This document shows positions 18,181 to 26,485 of a stretch of DNA of 64,000 nucleotides, one piece after another; positions within the stretch are counted from its first letter, which is position 1; every line of letters starts with the position of its first letter. Position numbers and translations under genes: made by a program. The stretch comes from Saprospiraceae bacterium (GTDB taxonomy: Bacteria > Bacteroidota > Bacteroidia > Chitinophagales > Saprospiraceae): the NCBI GenBank assembly GCA_026129545.1, contig JAHCHX010000003.1:310001-374000 (forward strand). Direction: 5' to 3'. Below the pieces are notes generated by a model that was not told where the DNA came from, searched no databases, and saw only the letters and a list, made by a program, of their open reading frames with translations.

Positions 18181-18549
18181 TTAAAGAACTTCGGGCGCGA
18201 GTGAGACGATACGCATATAGTCTTTGTCGCGGAGTTCGCGGGCGACGGGGCCGAAGATGCGGGTGCCGCGCGGTTCGTCAGCGGCATTGAGCAACACGAC
18301 GGCGTTGTCGTCGAAGCGAATGTAGGAACCGTCTTTGCGGCGGATTTCCTTTCGTGTGCGCACGATGACGGCTTTTGACACGGTGCCTTTCTTGATGGCC
18401 CCGCCTGCACTGGCATCTTTTACGGTCACGACGATTTTGTCGCCTACTCCCGCATAACGCTGGCGGGTATGACCCAGAACGCGAATGCAAAGTACCTCTT
18501 TAGCGCCGGAATTGTCGGCCACATTCAAACGAGACTCTTGCTGAATCAT
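18181..18549 (-). CDS. rplN: 50S ribosomal protein L14
   Basis: 122 residues from the canonical start MIQQESRLNVADNSGAKEVLCIRVLG at 18549. The longer in-frame ORF to 18627 only translates the spacer microsatellite (QPTTNNQQPN). L14 forms an inter-subunit bridge. Confidence 0.96.
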   Translation of the reverse strand: MIQQESRLNVADNSGAKEVLCIRVLGHTRQRYAGVGDKIVVTVKDASAGGAIKKGTVSKAVIVRTRKEIRRKDGSYIRFDDNAVVLLNAADEPRGTRIFGPVARELRDKDYMRIVSLAPEVL

Positions 18550-18555
18550 GACTTT

Positions 18556-18630
18556 GTTTGGTTGTTGGTTGTTGGTTGTTGGTTGTTGGTTCTGAGTAGT
18601 GAAGAACGAGCAACGAGCAACGAACAACGA
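18556..18630. repeat. GTTGGTT microsatellite with complementary half in the rpsQ-rplN spacer
   Basis: Tandem GTTGTTGGTT units at 18556-18596 are followed by GAACGAGCAACGAGCAACGAACAACG, giving a G-U-rich imperfect hairpin in the transcript. Same design as 16811-16917. Confidence 0.7.
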
Positions 18631-18634
18631 TTAT

Positions 18635-18898
18635 TTACTTCGCTCTTTCAATGATTTCGACCAAGCGCCAGCGTTTCATTTTGCTGAGCGGGCGGGTTTC
18701 CATGATGCGTACGGTGTCGCCGACATTGCAAGTGTTTTCTTCGTCGTGAGCGAAGAACTTCTTGGAACGCTTCACGAATTTTCCGTAAAGCGGGTGCATC
18801 AGGCGACGCTCCACCATGACGGCGATGGTTTTGTCCATTTTATTGGAAACCACCACGCCTATTTTCTGCTTGCGAAGATTTCTTGATACTGCTTCCAT
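18635..18898 (-). CDS. rpsQ: 30S ribosomal protein S17
   Basis: 87 residues. OB-fold protein with RKQKIGVVVSNKMDKTIAVMVERRLMHPLYGKFVKRSKKFFAHDEENTCNVGDTVRIMETRPLSKMKRW as its core. It is a primary 16S 5'-domain binder. Located between rpmC and rplN. Confidence 0.97.
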   Translation of the reverse strand: MEAVSRNLRKQKIGVVVSNKMDKTIAVMVERRLMHPLYGKFVKRSKKFFAHDEENTCNVGDTVRIMETRPLSKMKRWRLVEIIERAK

Positions 18899-19013
18899 CT
18901 ATGTAGATGTCAATTTTTGTTGAATTCGTTGAATCCGTTGAAGTTGTTTGGATTTTCGCACAAGCCGAAGTCAATTCAACCGCTCGAACAAACCCAACCC
19001 ATTCAACTCTTTT

Positions 19014-19274
19014 TTATTTCTGACGGCGGCGGCGCGCACGGAGCTTGGAACGCATTTCCAACTCGGCTGGCGACATGGCTGCCAGTTCGCGGCTTCGGCC
19101 TTCCGTAAGGATGCGGGCGATGTCGCGACGCATTTCACGTAGTTCCATTGGATTGGCGAGCCCTTTGACCGCGTGGTCGAATTTCATTTGCTGGTATTCG
19201 CGCTCCAAGCTAGCCAATTGGCTTTGCAGGTCTGCGTCGGACATTTCAGCAACATTCAATTTCTCCTTTGCCAT
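19014..19274 (-). CDS. rpmC: 50S ribosomal protein L29
   Basis: 86 residues, slightly longer than the usual 60-70. The two-helix core (MSDADLQSQLASLEREYQQMKFDHAVKGLANPMELREMRRDIARILTE) is typical; the extra C-terminal stretch is basic (KLRARRRRQK). It lies at the exit tunnel near L23. Located between rplP and rpsQ. Confidence 0.96.
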   Translation of the reverse strand: MAKEKLNVAEMSDADLQSQLASLEREYQQMKFDHAVKGLANPMELREMRRDIARILTEGRSRELAAMSPAELEMRSKLRARRRRQK

Positions 19275-19366
19275 TGTGTTTTTATTGTTGATTGGGTTAT
19301 TTGGTCATTTAGTTATTTAAAATTATATAACCAAATCAACAAATAACCGAATAACCAGACTAGTTT

Positions 19367-19786
19367 TTATCCTTCGTAGTCGTATCGCGTGACGGCTTTG
19401 CAGAGCACCGGAAGTTTTTGGGCCGCGAGCCGAAGCGATTCGTAGGCGAGTTCTTGGCTCACGCCTTCCACTTCAAACAGTATGCGTCCGGGTTGCACTT
19501 CGCACACGAAGTGGTCCACGGCACCCTTACCTTTACCCATACGCACCTCGGCAGGTTTGGAGGTGATGGGTTTGTCGGGGAAAACGCGGATCCAGACCTT
19601 GCCTTCCCGTTTCATGTTGCGGGTAAGCGCCACACGAGCCGATTCAATCTGACGGCTGGTCAGGCGGCTGAATTCCAAAGATTTCAGCGCAAACGAGCCG
19701 AAGGAAATCGAGCTTCCTTTATGTGCCAGGCCGCGATTGCGGCCTTTGTGCTGCTTGCGATATTTTTGACGTTTTGGCTGTAACAT
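19367..19786 (-). CDS. rplP: 50S ribosomal protein L16
   Basis: 139 residues. MLQPKRQKYRKQHKGRNRGLAHKGSSISFGSFALKS and RMGKGKGAVDHFVCEVQPGRILFEV are diagnostic. It organises the A-site region of 23S rRNA. Located after rpsC in transcription order. Confidence 0.97.
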   Translation of the reverse strand: MLQPKRQKYRKQHKGRNRGLAHKGSSISFGSFALKSLEFSRLTSRQIESARVALTRNMKREGKVWIRVFPDKPITSKPAEVRMGKGKGAVDHFVCEVQPGRILFEVEGVSQELAYESLRLAAQKLPVLCKAVTRYDYEG

Positions 19787-19926
19787 CGTGTGTCAATTTA
19801 AAAGCCTCTCAATCAAAGTTTGTTTTTATCAGCCGCTTTTCAGAAAAAGGGCTGCAAATGTACGGCATGCTTGGAAAACTTGAAAAAGGGTAATTCAAAC
19901 GCGCCGTTAATTGTCAGGTCACTTTT

Positions 19927-20859
19927 TTATCGGCGTCCGCCGCCGCCGCCGCGATTGCCACCGCCACGGTTGCCGCCGCCGCCGCGATTGCCGCCGCCAC
20001 GGTTGCCGCCGCCCTCGCGGCGCTCGCCACGCTCGCCACCACCTTCACGGCGCTCGCGGCGCTCGCTGCCGCCATCCCGACGGTCGCGGCGCTCGCCGCC
20101 ACCGCCCTCGCGGCGCTCGCCGCTACCACGACGGTCGTCGCGCCGGTCGCCACCTGTACCTTCCGCTGCGGCAAATGGGGTCAGCTCGCGTTTTTGGAGC
20201 ACTTCGCCCTTGAACAGCCATACCTTGATGCCGATTTTTCCGTAAACGGTTTGGGCTTCAACCCAAGCGTAGTCAATATCGGCACGGAAAGTATGCAGAG
20301 GTGTGCGTCCTTCCTTGTATTCCTCGGTACGAGCAATTTCCGCCCCGCCAAGACGCCCGCTTGCGCGAACTTTTATGCCTTCCGCACCGGCACGCATCGA
20401 GCCTTGAATGGCACCTTTGACTGCACGGCGGAAGTTGATGCGTGCTTCTATTTGTTTGGCGATTTGCTCTCCAACGATGTTGGCATCGAGTTCGGGCTTG
20501 CGGATTTCAAAGATGTTGATTTGGACATCTTTGCCGGTGAGCACTTTGAGCTCTTCCTTGATGAGGTCAACTTCCTTGCCGCCCTTGCCGATGATGATGC
20601 CGGGACGACTAGTATGGATAGTGACGGTAACGCGCTTCATGGTGCGCTCGATGACGATTCGGCTGATGCCGTTTTGCATCGGCTTGTTGCGCTCCCGCGG
20701 GTCGTTGGAGGCCGTTTTGGGGCGCCGAGCGCGGAGGTAGCTGCGAATTTTTTCGTCTTCTACCACTTTAAGACCGTAGTCTTTGTCGGCGAACCAGTTG
20801 GAGTCCCAACCCCGGATGATGCCTAAGCGATTACCAATCGGATTTGCTTTCTGACCCAT
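19927..20859 (-). CDS. rpsC: 30S ribosomal protein S3 with long RGG-rich tail
   Basis: 310 residues. The canonical S3 part covers about 1-230: N-terminal MGQKANPIGNRLGIIRGW, a type II KH domain with GxxG (IIGKGGKEV), and the C-terminal domain ending VWLFKGEVL. From about residue 234 onward, about 77 residues consist almost only of R, G, E, D, N and S, first as RRDDRR/GERREGGG units and then as GGGNRGGG units. S3 lies at the mRNA entry tunnel with helicase activity, so an RGG tail could contact mRNA; that is inference. Confidence 0.96.
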   Translation of the reverse strand: MGQKANPIGNRLGIIRGWDSNWFADKDYGLKVVEDEKIRSYLRARRPKTASNDPRERNKPMQNGISRIVIERTMKRVTVTIHTSRPGIIIGKGGKEVDLIKEELKVLTGKDVQINIFEIRKPELDANIVGEQIAKQIEARINFRRAVKGAIQGSMRAGAEGIKVRASGRLGGAEIARTEEYKEGRTPLHTFRADIDYAWVEAQTVYGKIGIKVWLFKGEVLQKRELTPFAAAEGTGGDRRDDRRGSGERREGGGGERRDRRDGGSERRERREGGGERGERREGGGNRGGGNRGGGGNRGGGNRGGGGGRR

Positions 20860-20911
20860 TTATATCGTGCGAATGAGTGATTGAGTGAATGTGTGTTGTT
20901 CAGATGGCTGT

Positions 20912-21283
20912 TTATTCGTCGCTTTCGCCTTCGAGAGCGACGCGGTTTTCTACCACAATGGTGACATGGTTGCGGCGCTTCCGCACTTTGTATGCGCGAC
21001 CTTGGGGCGCGGGCAGGAAGCGATAGATGATGCTGCCCGGGTCTACATGAGCGGTCTTGACATAGAGCTCATAGTCGTCGGCAGCGCCTTCTTGTTCGGA
21101 CTTTTGCTCCCAATTGTTGACTGCCGAGAGCAAGAGTTTTTCAAGCCATACCGCTGCCTCTTTGTTGGTGTGCTTCAATATACCGAAGGCATCCACCACT
21201 TTGCGACCACGGATGTTATCCACTACCAAACGCATTTTGCGCGGCGACATCGGGATATTTCTCAGTTTAGCTACAGCTTCCAT
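20912..21283 (-). CDS. rplV: 50S ribosomal protein L22
   Basis: 123 residues. MEAVAKLRNIPMSPRKMRLVVDNIRGRKV and the C-terminal APQGRAYKVRKRRNHVTIVVE are diagnostic. The hairpin loop lines the exit tunnel. The C terminus is slightly acidic (LEGESDE). Confidence 0.97.
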   Translation of the reverse strand: MEAVAKLRNIPMSPRKMRLVVDNIRGRKVVDAFGILKHTNKEAAVWLEKLLLSAVNNWEQKSEQEGAADDYELYVKTAHVDPGSIIYRFLPAPQGRAYKVRKRRNHVTIVVENRVALEGESDE

Positions 21284-21357
21284 TTCGAGTGCTTATTGCT
21301 AATTGTTGATTGCTTGTTGAATATAGAGCGTGAGATTGTTTCAGCACACCCCGTTTT

Positions 21358-21624
21358 TTACTTCCTGTTGCCAGCGTGGCCGCGGAAGTTGCGCGTGGGT
21401 GAAAACTCTCCAAGTTTGTGGCCGACCATGTTTTCGGTCACGAAAACGGGGACGAATGTTTTGCCGTTGTGTACCGCGATGGTTTCGCCGACCATGTCGG
21501 GGATAATCATCGAGGCACGGCTCCACGTTTTTATCACCTGCTTGCGGTTGCTTTGTTTTGACTTGGCCACTTTCTCCAGCAATGAGTGGTGGACGTAAGG
21601 GCCTTTTTTAAGTGAACGCGGCAT
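21358..21624 (-). CDS. rpsS: 30S ribosomal protein S19
   Basis: 88 residues from MPRSLKKGPYVHHSLLEKV at 21624; the in-frame extension to 21702 is spacer. FVPVFVTENMVGHKLGEFSPTRNFRGHAG is diagnostic. It sits in the 30S head with S13. Confidence 0.96.
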   Translation of the reverse strand: MPRSLKKGPYVHHSLLEKVAKSKQSNRKQVIKTWSRASMIIPDMVGETIAVHNGKTFVPVFVTENMVGHKLGEFSPTRNFRGHAGNRK

Positions 21625-21729
21625 TTGTCGAATGTTGATGCGTTGATTTACTTGATGCTGACTTGGAGGCGATTTGCCGAAGGGTATTGAAATCGAAATC
21701 AATGCCTCAACAAATCCTCAACTCAACTT

Positions 21730-22563
21730 TTATTTTCCTGACTTCCGGCGGTTGATGATAAGCGCGTTGGAAGCTTTTGTACGCGAACGAGTTTTCATTC
21801 CTTTGGCTTTTAGTCCTTTGCGGCTGCGCGGATGCCCGCCCGACGCGCGGCCTTCGCCACCACCCATGGGGTGGTCAACGGGGTTCATCGCAACGGCGCG
21901 GTTGCGTGGGCGCCAGCCTTTCCAGCGCATGCGACCCGCTTTGCCCATTACCTCGAGGCTGTGGTCGGGGTTGCTCACCACTCCAATAGTGGCACGGCAG
22001 GTAAGGAGGATGCGGCGGGTTTCGCCGGAAGGCATTTTCAAGACGGCGTAACGCTCTTCGCGGCCCATCATCAGGGCGCTTGTGCCTGCGCTGCGAACGA
22101 GTGAGCCTCCTTGGCCGGGGTGCAACTCTACATTGTGGACAAAAGCGCCCAATGGTACTTCGGATAGGAAGAGGCAGTTGCCGTTTTCAGGGGCCACACC
22201 GCGACCCGACATGACTTTTTGGCCGACTTCGACACCTTTTGGCGCGATGATGTAGCTTTTTTCGCCGTCGGCTTCGTATTGGATGAGCGCGATGTAGGCG
22301 CTGCGGTTCGGGTCGTACTGGATGGACTGTACGGTGGCCACACCTGCTTTGTCGCGTTTGAAATCAATAATCCGATAGCGACGCTTGTGGCCGCCGCCGC
22401 GATAGCGCATGGTGCGGCGACCGTCGCTGTTGCGACCGCCAGTGCTTTTTTTCGGGGCGATGAGCGACTTTTCAGGCTTGGCGCCTTTGGTCAGCTCTTC
22501 CCTCGAAACAGCAACCCGGAAACGAAGCCCCGGTGTAAGCGGATTGAATTTTTTGACTGCCAT
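21730..22563 (-). CDS. rplB: 50S ribosomal protein L2
   Basis: 277 residues. MAVKKFNPLTPGLRFRVAV start and the conserved C-terminal RGVAMNPVDHPMGGGEG-type motif (here AVAMNPVDHPMGGGEGRASGGHPRS) that approaches the peptidyl-transferase centre. Located between rplW and rpsS. Confidence 0.97.
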   Translation of the reverse strand: MAVKKFNPLTPGLRFRVAVSREELTKGAKPEKSLIAPKKSTGGRNSDGRRTMRYRGGGHKRRYRIIDFKRDKAGVATVQSIQYDPNRSAYIALIQYEADGEKSYIIAPKGVEVGQKVMSGRGVAPENGNCLFLSEVPLGAFVHNVELHPGQGGSLVRSAGTSALMMGREERYAVLKMPSGETRRILLTCRATIGVVSNPDHSLEVMGKAGRMRWKGWRPRNRAVAMNPVDHPMGGGEGRASGGHPRSRKGLKAKGMKTRSRTKASNALIINRRKSGK

Positions 22564-22620
22564 CGTGATATGGTAGCAATAAGTTATTGTCTGTTTTTAA
22601 TCTGCCGAACGCAGGTCGTT

Positions 22621-22920
22621 TTATTCGCTTGCGCCAAAGAGGTCAATGGTTTCGCCCGGAGTGAGCGTCACATAAGCCTTTTTGTATGAAGACTTTGTGC
22701 CGCGCACGATGGCGGTTTTGGTGCTGCGCGATTTGGGCTTGCCCGGCATAATCGCCGTGTTCACGCGGTCAACGGAGACGTTGAACATCTTTTCGACCGC
22801 GTTGCGGATTTCGATTTTGTTGGCATCCTTGTTCACCACGAACGCATAAGTGTTGCGCTTGTCGGCGAGTTTGGTCGCCTTTTCCGTGATGACTGGCTTT
22901 ATCAAAATTTGCTTAGCCAT
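22621..22920 (-). CDS. rplW: 50S ribosomal protein L23
   Basis: 99 residues. ILIKPVITEKATKLADKRNTYAFVVNKDANKIEIRNAVEKMFNVSVDRVNT is typical. It is the docking site for trigger factor and SRP at the exit tunnel. Confidence 0.97.
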   Translation of the reverse strand: MAKQILIKPVITEKATKLADKRNTYAFVVNKDANKIEIRNAVEKMFNVSVDRVNTAIMPGKPKSRSTKTAIVRGTKSSYKKAYVTLTPGETIDLFGASE

Positions 22921-22924
22921 TTTT

Positions 22925-22999
22925 GTTGTTCGTTGTTGGTTGTTCGCTGTTCGCTGGCCACTTTAGAACTACTGGCGGTCAACGATGAACGAGCAACGA
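22925..22999. repeat. Inverted word-repeat in the rplD-rplW spacer
   Basis: TTGTTCGTTGTTGGTTGTTCGCTG words on the left and AACGATGAACGAGCAACGAG on the right form an imperfect hairpin with a central CCACTTTAG...CTACTGG loop. Confidence 0.6.
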
Positions 23000-23003
23000 G
23001 AGG

Positions 23004-23630
23004 TTACGCACAATTTTCCTTGATTTTATCAATCGCGCTTTCAGTGATGACGACTGCTCCTGCTTGCATGATTTGATAGGTGTTCAAGTCGGAAGCGGGT
23101 GCTATGGAAGCCTTTTCGATGTTGCGGCAGGAGAGGTACAACGTCTTGTCGTAGCTGCCCAATACCGTGAGGGGCTTCTTGTCGGCCACTTTGAGGGCGG
23201 TCAAAATGTTTTGGAAATCCTTTGTCTTAGGAGCTTCAAAAGTGAAATCTTCCACTACGATGATGCCGCCTGCTTTTGCTTTGGCTGAAAGGGCGCTGCG
23301 GCGGGCAAGGCGACGCACTTTCGCATTGACCTGAATGTCATAGTTGCGTGGACGTGGGCCAAATACTCGGCCACCACCGCGATAGAGGGGGTTGTTGATG
23401 TCGCCCTTACGCGAGCCTCCCGTGCCTTTTTGCTTGTGCAATTTACGGGTGGAGCCGCTGACTTCGCTGCGCTCTTTCGATTTGTGGGTTCCTTGGCGCT
23501 GAGCGGCAAGGTAGCGTTTCACATCAAGCCAAACGCTGTGCTCGTGTGGTTCGATGCCGAATATCTCTTCCGGGAGCTCTACTGACCTGCCGGTGGATTC
23601 GCCTTTGATGTTATAGACCGAAACTTTCAT
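23004..23630 (-). CDS. rplD: 50S ribosomal protein L4
   Basis: 208 residues. Central extended loop with GTHKSKERSEVSGSTRKLHKQKGTGGSRKGD and RGGGRVFGPRPRNYDIQVN is diagnostic. In many bacteria L4 also represses the S10 operon by attenuation. Confidence 0.97.
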   Translation of the reverse strand: MKVSVYNIKGESTGRSVELPEEIFGIEPHEHSVWLDVKRYLAAQRQGTHKSKERSEVSGSTRKLHKQKGTGGSRKGDINNPLYRGGGRVFGPRPRNYDIQVNAKVRRLARRSALSAKAKAGGIIVVEDFTFEAPKTKDFQNILTALKVADKKPLTVLGSYDKTLYLSCRNIEKASIAPASDLNTYQIMQAGAVVITESAIDKIKENCA

Positions 23631-23657
23631 TTCCTGCGGAAATTATTGGTCAAGAAA

Positions 23658-24281
23658 TTATTTTTCAATTGTTACATAAGCGCCCTTGTGACCCGGAATC
23701 GCGCCTTTGATAAGGAGGATGTTCTGGTCAGGGAACACTTTCAAAATTTGCAGTTTGCGCACTTTTACCTGCTCGTTGCCCATTTGGCCTGCCATGCGCA
23801 TCCCTTTCATCACCTTGGCGGCGAAGGAAGAGTTGCCGAGCGAGCCGGGCGCTCGAAGGCGGTTGTGCTGACCGTGCGTTTGCTGCATCACGCCGCCGAA
23901 GCCGTGACGCTTCACGACGCCTTGGAAGCCTTTGCCCTTGGAGGTGCCGGTCACGACCACTTTGTCGCCTTCCGCAAACACGTCGGCCACCGTCACCTCG
24001 TCGCCGAGGTTCTTGGTCAGGCTCATGTTGCGAAACTCTTTCACTTTGTAGAGCGGCTCTTCAAGACCCGCTTTTTGGAAATGCCCCATGAGAGGCTTGG
24101 GCGTGTTTTTCGTTTTGCGGTCGCCGAAAGCCAACTGGAGGGCAGCGTAACCGTCGTTTTCTTCGGTGCGCACTTGCGTGACGACGCAGGGGCCAGCTTC
24201 AATGATGGTGACTGCCACGTTTTTGCCGTTGCTGTCATAGATGCTGGTCATCCCGATTTTTTTGCCAATCAGACCGTTCAC
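23658..24281 (-). CDS. rplC: 50S ribosomal protein L3
   Basis: 207 residues. MNGLIGKKIGMTSIYDSNGKNVAVTIIEAGPC and the loop VVTGTSKGKGFQGVVKRHGFGG are diagnostic. The 233-bp spacer to rpsJ contains poly-A/T tracts but no gene; it holds the sequence TTTTTTTACCG followed by nine A residues near 24368-24390, which may act as a regulatory leader or partial terminator. Confidence 0.97.
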   Translation of the reverse strand: MNGLIGKKIGMTSIYDSNGKNVAVTIIEAGPCVVTQVRTEENDGYAALQLAFGDRKTKNTPKPLMGHFQKAGLEEPLYKVKEFRNMSLTKNLGDEVTVADVFAEGDKVVVTGTSKGKGFQGVVKRHGFGGVMQQTHGQHNRLRAPGSLGNSSFAAKVMKGMRMAGQMGNEQVKVRKLQILKVFPDQNILLIKGAIPGHKGAYVTIEK

Positions 24282-24514
24282 TGTGTCTCGAATTTTATGG
24301 TTGAACGATTGGATTTGTTCGATTGCGGATTTTTGGAGGCGTACCTGTCGAATGTGTTTCGGCGCAGATTTTTTTACCGAAAAAAAAACGCTTAAATTCC
24401 CTTTGACGGGTAAGCGTCCGATTCTGTTCAGTTACCCCCATTTGGGCTTGGCACTTTGAATCAAAATCGCGGTCTTAAAATCAAAAGCCGGAAATCAGCA
24501 ATTCGAAGATTAAC

Positions 24515-24823
24515 TCAGGTAAGCTTGACTTGAATGTCAACACCGCTCGGCAGTTCCAATTTGGAGAGAGCATCCACCGTTTTCTGGGTGGGTGTGTAGA
24601 TTTCAATCAAGCGCTTGTGGGTGCGCAACTGGAACTGCTCACGAGCTTTCTTATTCACGTGCGGCGAGCGCAGCACTGTGAAAACTTCTTTCTCGGTAGG
24701 CAGCGGAATCGGGCCAGTCACAACGGCTCCACTCGCACGCACGGTCTTCACGATTTTTTCCGTGGACTTGTCCACCAGATTGTAGTCGTAAGACCGGAGT
24801 TTGATGCGAATTTTCTGATTCAT
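24515..24823 (-). CDS. rpsJ: 30S ribosomal protein S10
   Basis: 102 residues. MNQKIRIKLRSYDYNLVDKSTEKIVKTVRASGAVVTGPIPLPTEKEVFTVLRSPHVNKKAREQFQLRTHKRLI in pieces identifies it with confidence. First gene of the thirty-gene supercluster. It also serves in transcription antitermination (NusE) in other bacteria. Confidence 0.97.
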   Translation of the reverse strand: MNQKIRIKLRSYDYNLVDKSTEKIVKTVRASGAVVTGPIPLPTEKEVFTVLRSPHVNKKAREQFQLRTHKRLIEIYTPTQKTVDALSKLELPSGVDIQVKLT

Positions 24824-24914
24824 TACCCTTGAAGGAATTTAAAATTTCAAATCGCGTCTTGAAAAACCAGTTCAACCAAACAAGATTTGGAGACCCCTTT
24901 TTCAAAAGCGCCCG

Positions 24915-24946
24915 CAAAGGTAAGAACACCGTATCTGAAAAACCAA
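24915..24946 (-). promoter_or_regulatory. Promoter of the S10-spc-alpha supercluster
   Basis: On the minus strand TACCTTTG (24922 down to 24915) matches the Bacteroidota -7 consensus TAnnTTTG, with TTG (24946-24944) 21 nt upstream as the -33 element. Transcription would begin near 24908, giving an 85-nt leader before rpsJ. Confidence 0.75.
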
Positions 24947-24953
24947 GTAGGTT

Positions 24954-26402
24954 TTAAAATTTTCTGAAAAAAGTTTGCGGCACCTCCGTCACCAAAATCA
25001 TCTGCCCGCCCACTTGCACCGTGCGCGTCGCTCCGCTTGCCGAAGTCAGCCATGCTATCAGTATGCGCGGCTTCGGCACTCCGGGCATGGGGTCGAAGGC
25101 ATACAACCGCACTTCCGGCGCAGGCGACAAATCAGCCGAGAAGCGCAGACCAGTCAGGTCTGTCGCCAATTGTTCCAGTATTTCGTACCCTGCTTTTGCC
25201 GCGAAGGGATTTCCCGATTGCGGATGCTCCCCCTGCATGATGCCCGAAGAGGTGAACAGCCCCCCCGACTGTTCGTTGGGTTCGTCAATGGCCGTGAACA
25301 CAAACGCCGCATCCACGCCAGCGGCCATCGCCTCCAAATAAGCGCGGGCATTCCAGATGCCTTGCACCGTTTCGGCAGAGCGCCCGCCGTGCGGCACGGC
25401 TCGCTGGGGGCTGGCAGGATGCGTGTCGTATCCAAATTCGGAAAGCCATATCGGCATGTTCGGCAGGTTTTTGTTGCGCCAGCGAACCAGGTCGCGGAGG
25501 CGCTCGCGGAGGCTGTCGGCTTCTGGCTGCACCCCATGACGAGTGAGGTGGATGCGAGGATTGTCGCGGCGGTTGGCGGCGTTGCAATAATGGTGCACAT
25601 TCAGCACGTCGGCTGGGAACCGCCGGTCACGGCGGTTCGATTGACACCAAGCGAGCATCGCATCCAAATAGGCAACATTGATGTCTGCCAAACCCGGCAT
25701 CACCACGCGCATGGTCGAATCGGCGATTTTGATGCCACAGAGTGGCCCCATTTGTCCTTCATGGCCATCGTAAGCTGCTGAAAGCATGGCTGCTGCCTGT
25801 TCGGGGGTGTACTGCGCAGCAGGGGGGCGCCACCACCGGTTGGGTTCGTTTTCAGGCTCGATGTAGTGGAGCAAATCCAGCCCTGAGGCGCTTGTGTTTT
25901 TAGAGTCGTTCGTCCAGCGCACTTCCGGGCTTACCCTCAGGCGCTCTGCCGGATGCTGCTGCCTGCCATAGCGGGCCGACCATTGATAAAGATAGGCGGC
26001 CCATTGCCGATAAGAAAGGGGGTTGGCGGGGTCTGTGGCGGGGTCGTTCATGGTTTCGTGTTGCCAAGCATCGCCAGCCGTTTTGGGCTTGAGCCATGCT
26101 GGCCGCCAGCTCAACACGGGCACCATCGTGACACCTTTATATTTGGCCTCGGCAAAAAGCGAGTCGTAATGTTCGTCGTTGGCACCGTGAGAAGGGGCCA
26201 CCGTGATGCCGTCTTTCTTCCAAGTCCACTCGGTCATTTGGTATTGGCGTACCAGGCCGAAAGGCCGCACTTTGGAGAGCGGCACCCACGGAAACGAGTT
26301 GATGCCGAAAAAAGGATGCCCTGATGGGGGAACGGGCGGGGATTGAGCGTTGGCACAGATGGCCAGCAAGAGGAGGATGCTAATGAAGGGTGTCTGTTTC
26401 AT
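24954..26402 (-). CDS. Secreted GH-A-clan-like glycoside hydrolase
   Basis: 482 residues from MKQTPFISILLLLAICANAQ, a clear signal peptide; the upstream in-frame extension to 26657 is rejected. The body reads as a TIM-barrel glycosidase of clan GH-A: probable acid/base E186 in IEPENEPNRWW and nucleophile E322 in WLSEFGYDT. The exact family is uncertain (GH39- or GH5-like are possible). A C-terminal beta region closes the protein. It is transcribed divergently from the GH20 gene 83 bp away, so the two may share regulation and act on related polysaccharides. Confidence 0.85.
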   Translation of the reverse strand: MKQTPFISILLLLAICANAQSPPVPPSGHPFFGINSFPWVPLSKVRPFGLVRQYQMTEWTWKKDGITVAPSHGANDEHYDSLFAEAKYKGVTMVPVLSWRPAWLKPKTAGDAWQHETMNDPATDPANPLSYRQWAAYLYQWSARYGRQQHPAERLRVSPEVRWTNDSKNTSASGLDLLHYIEPENEPNRWWRPPAAQYTPEQAAAMLSAAYDGHEGQMGPLCGIKIADSTMRVVMPGLADINVAYLDAMLAWCQSNRRDRRFPADVLNVHHYCNAANRRDNPRIHLTRHGVQPEADSLRERLRDLVRWRNKNLPNMPIWLSEFGYDTHPASPQRAVPHGGRSAETVQGIWNARAYLEAMAAGVDAAFVFTAIDEPNEQSGGLFTSSGIMQGEHPQSGNPFAAKAGYEILEQLATDLTGLRFSADLSPAPEVRLYAFDPMPGVPKPRILIAWLTSASGATRTVQVGGQMILVTEVPQTFFRKF

Positions 26403-26485
26403 CGTGTGTTCTTTTTTTGTTTGGAAATTTGGGACAACCAAAAAACATTTATTCCTTCGCCGCCACACTTTTAAATTATTGTTCC

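Noticed and set aside
19911..20245. Proline- and arginine-rich ORFs opposite the S3 tail
   Set aside because: They are the antisense translation of the GGN/CGN repeats of rpsC.
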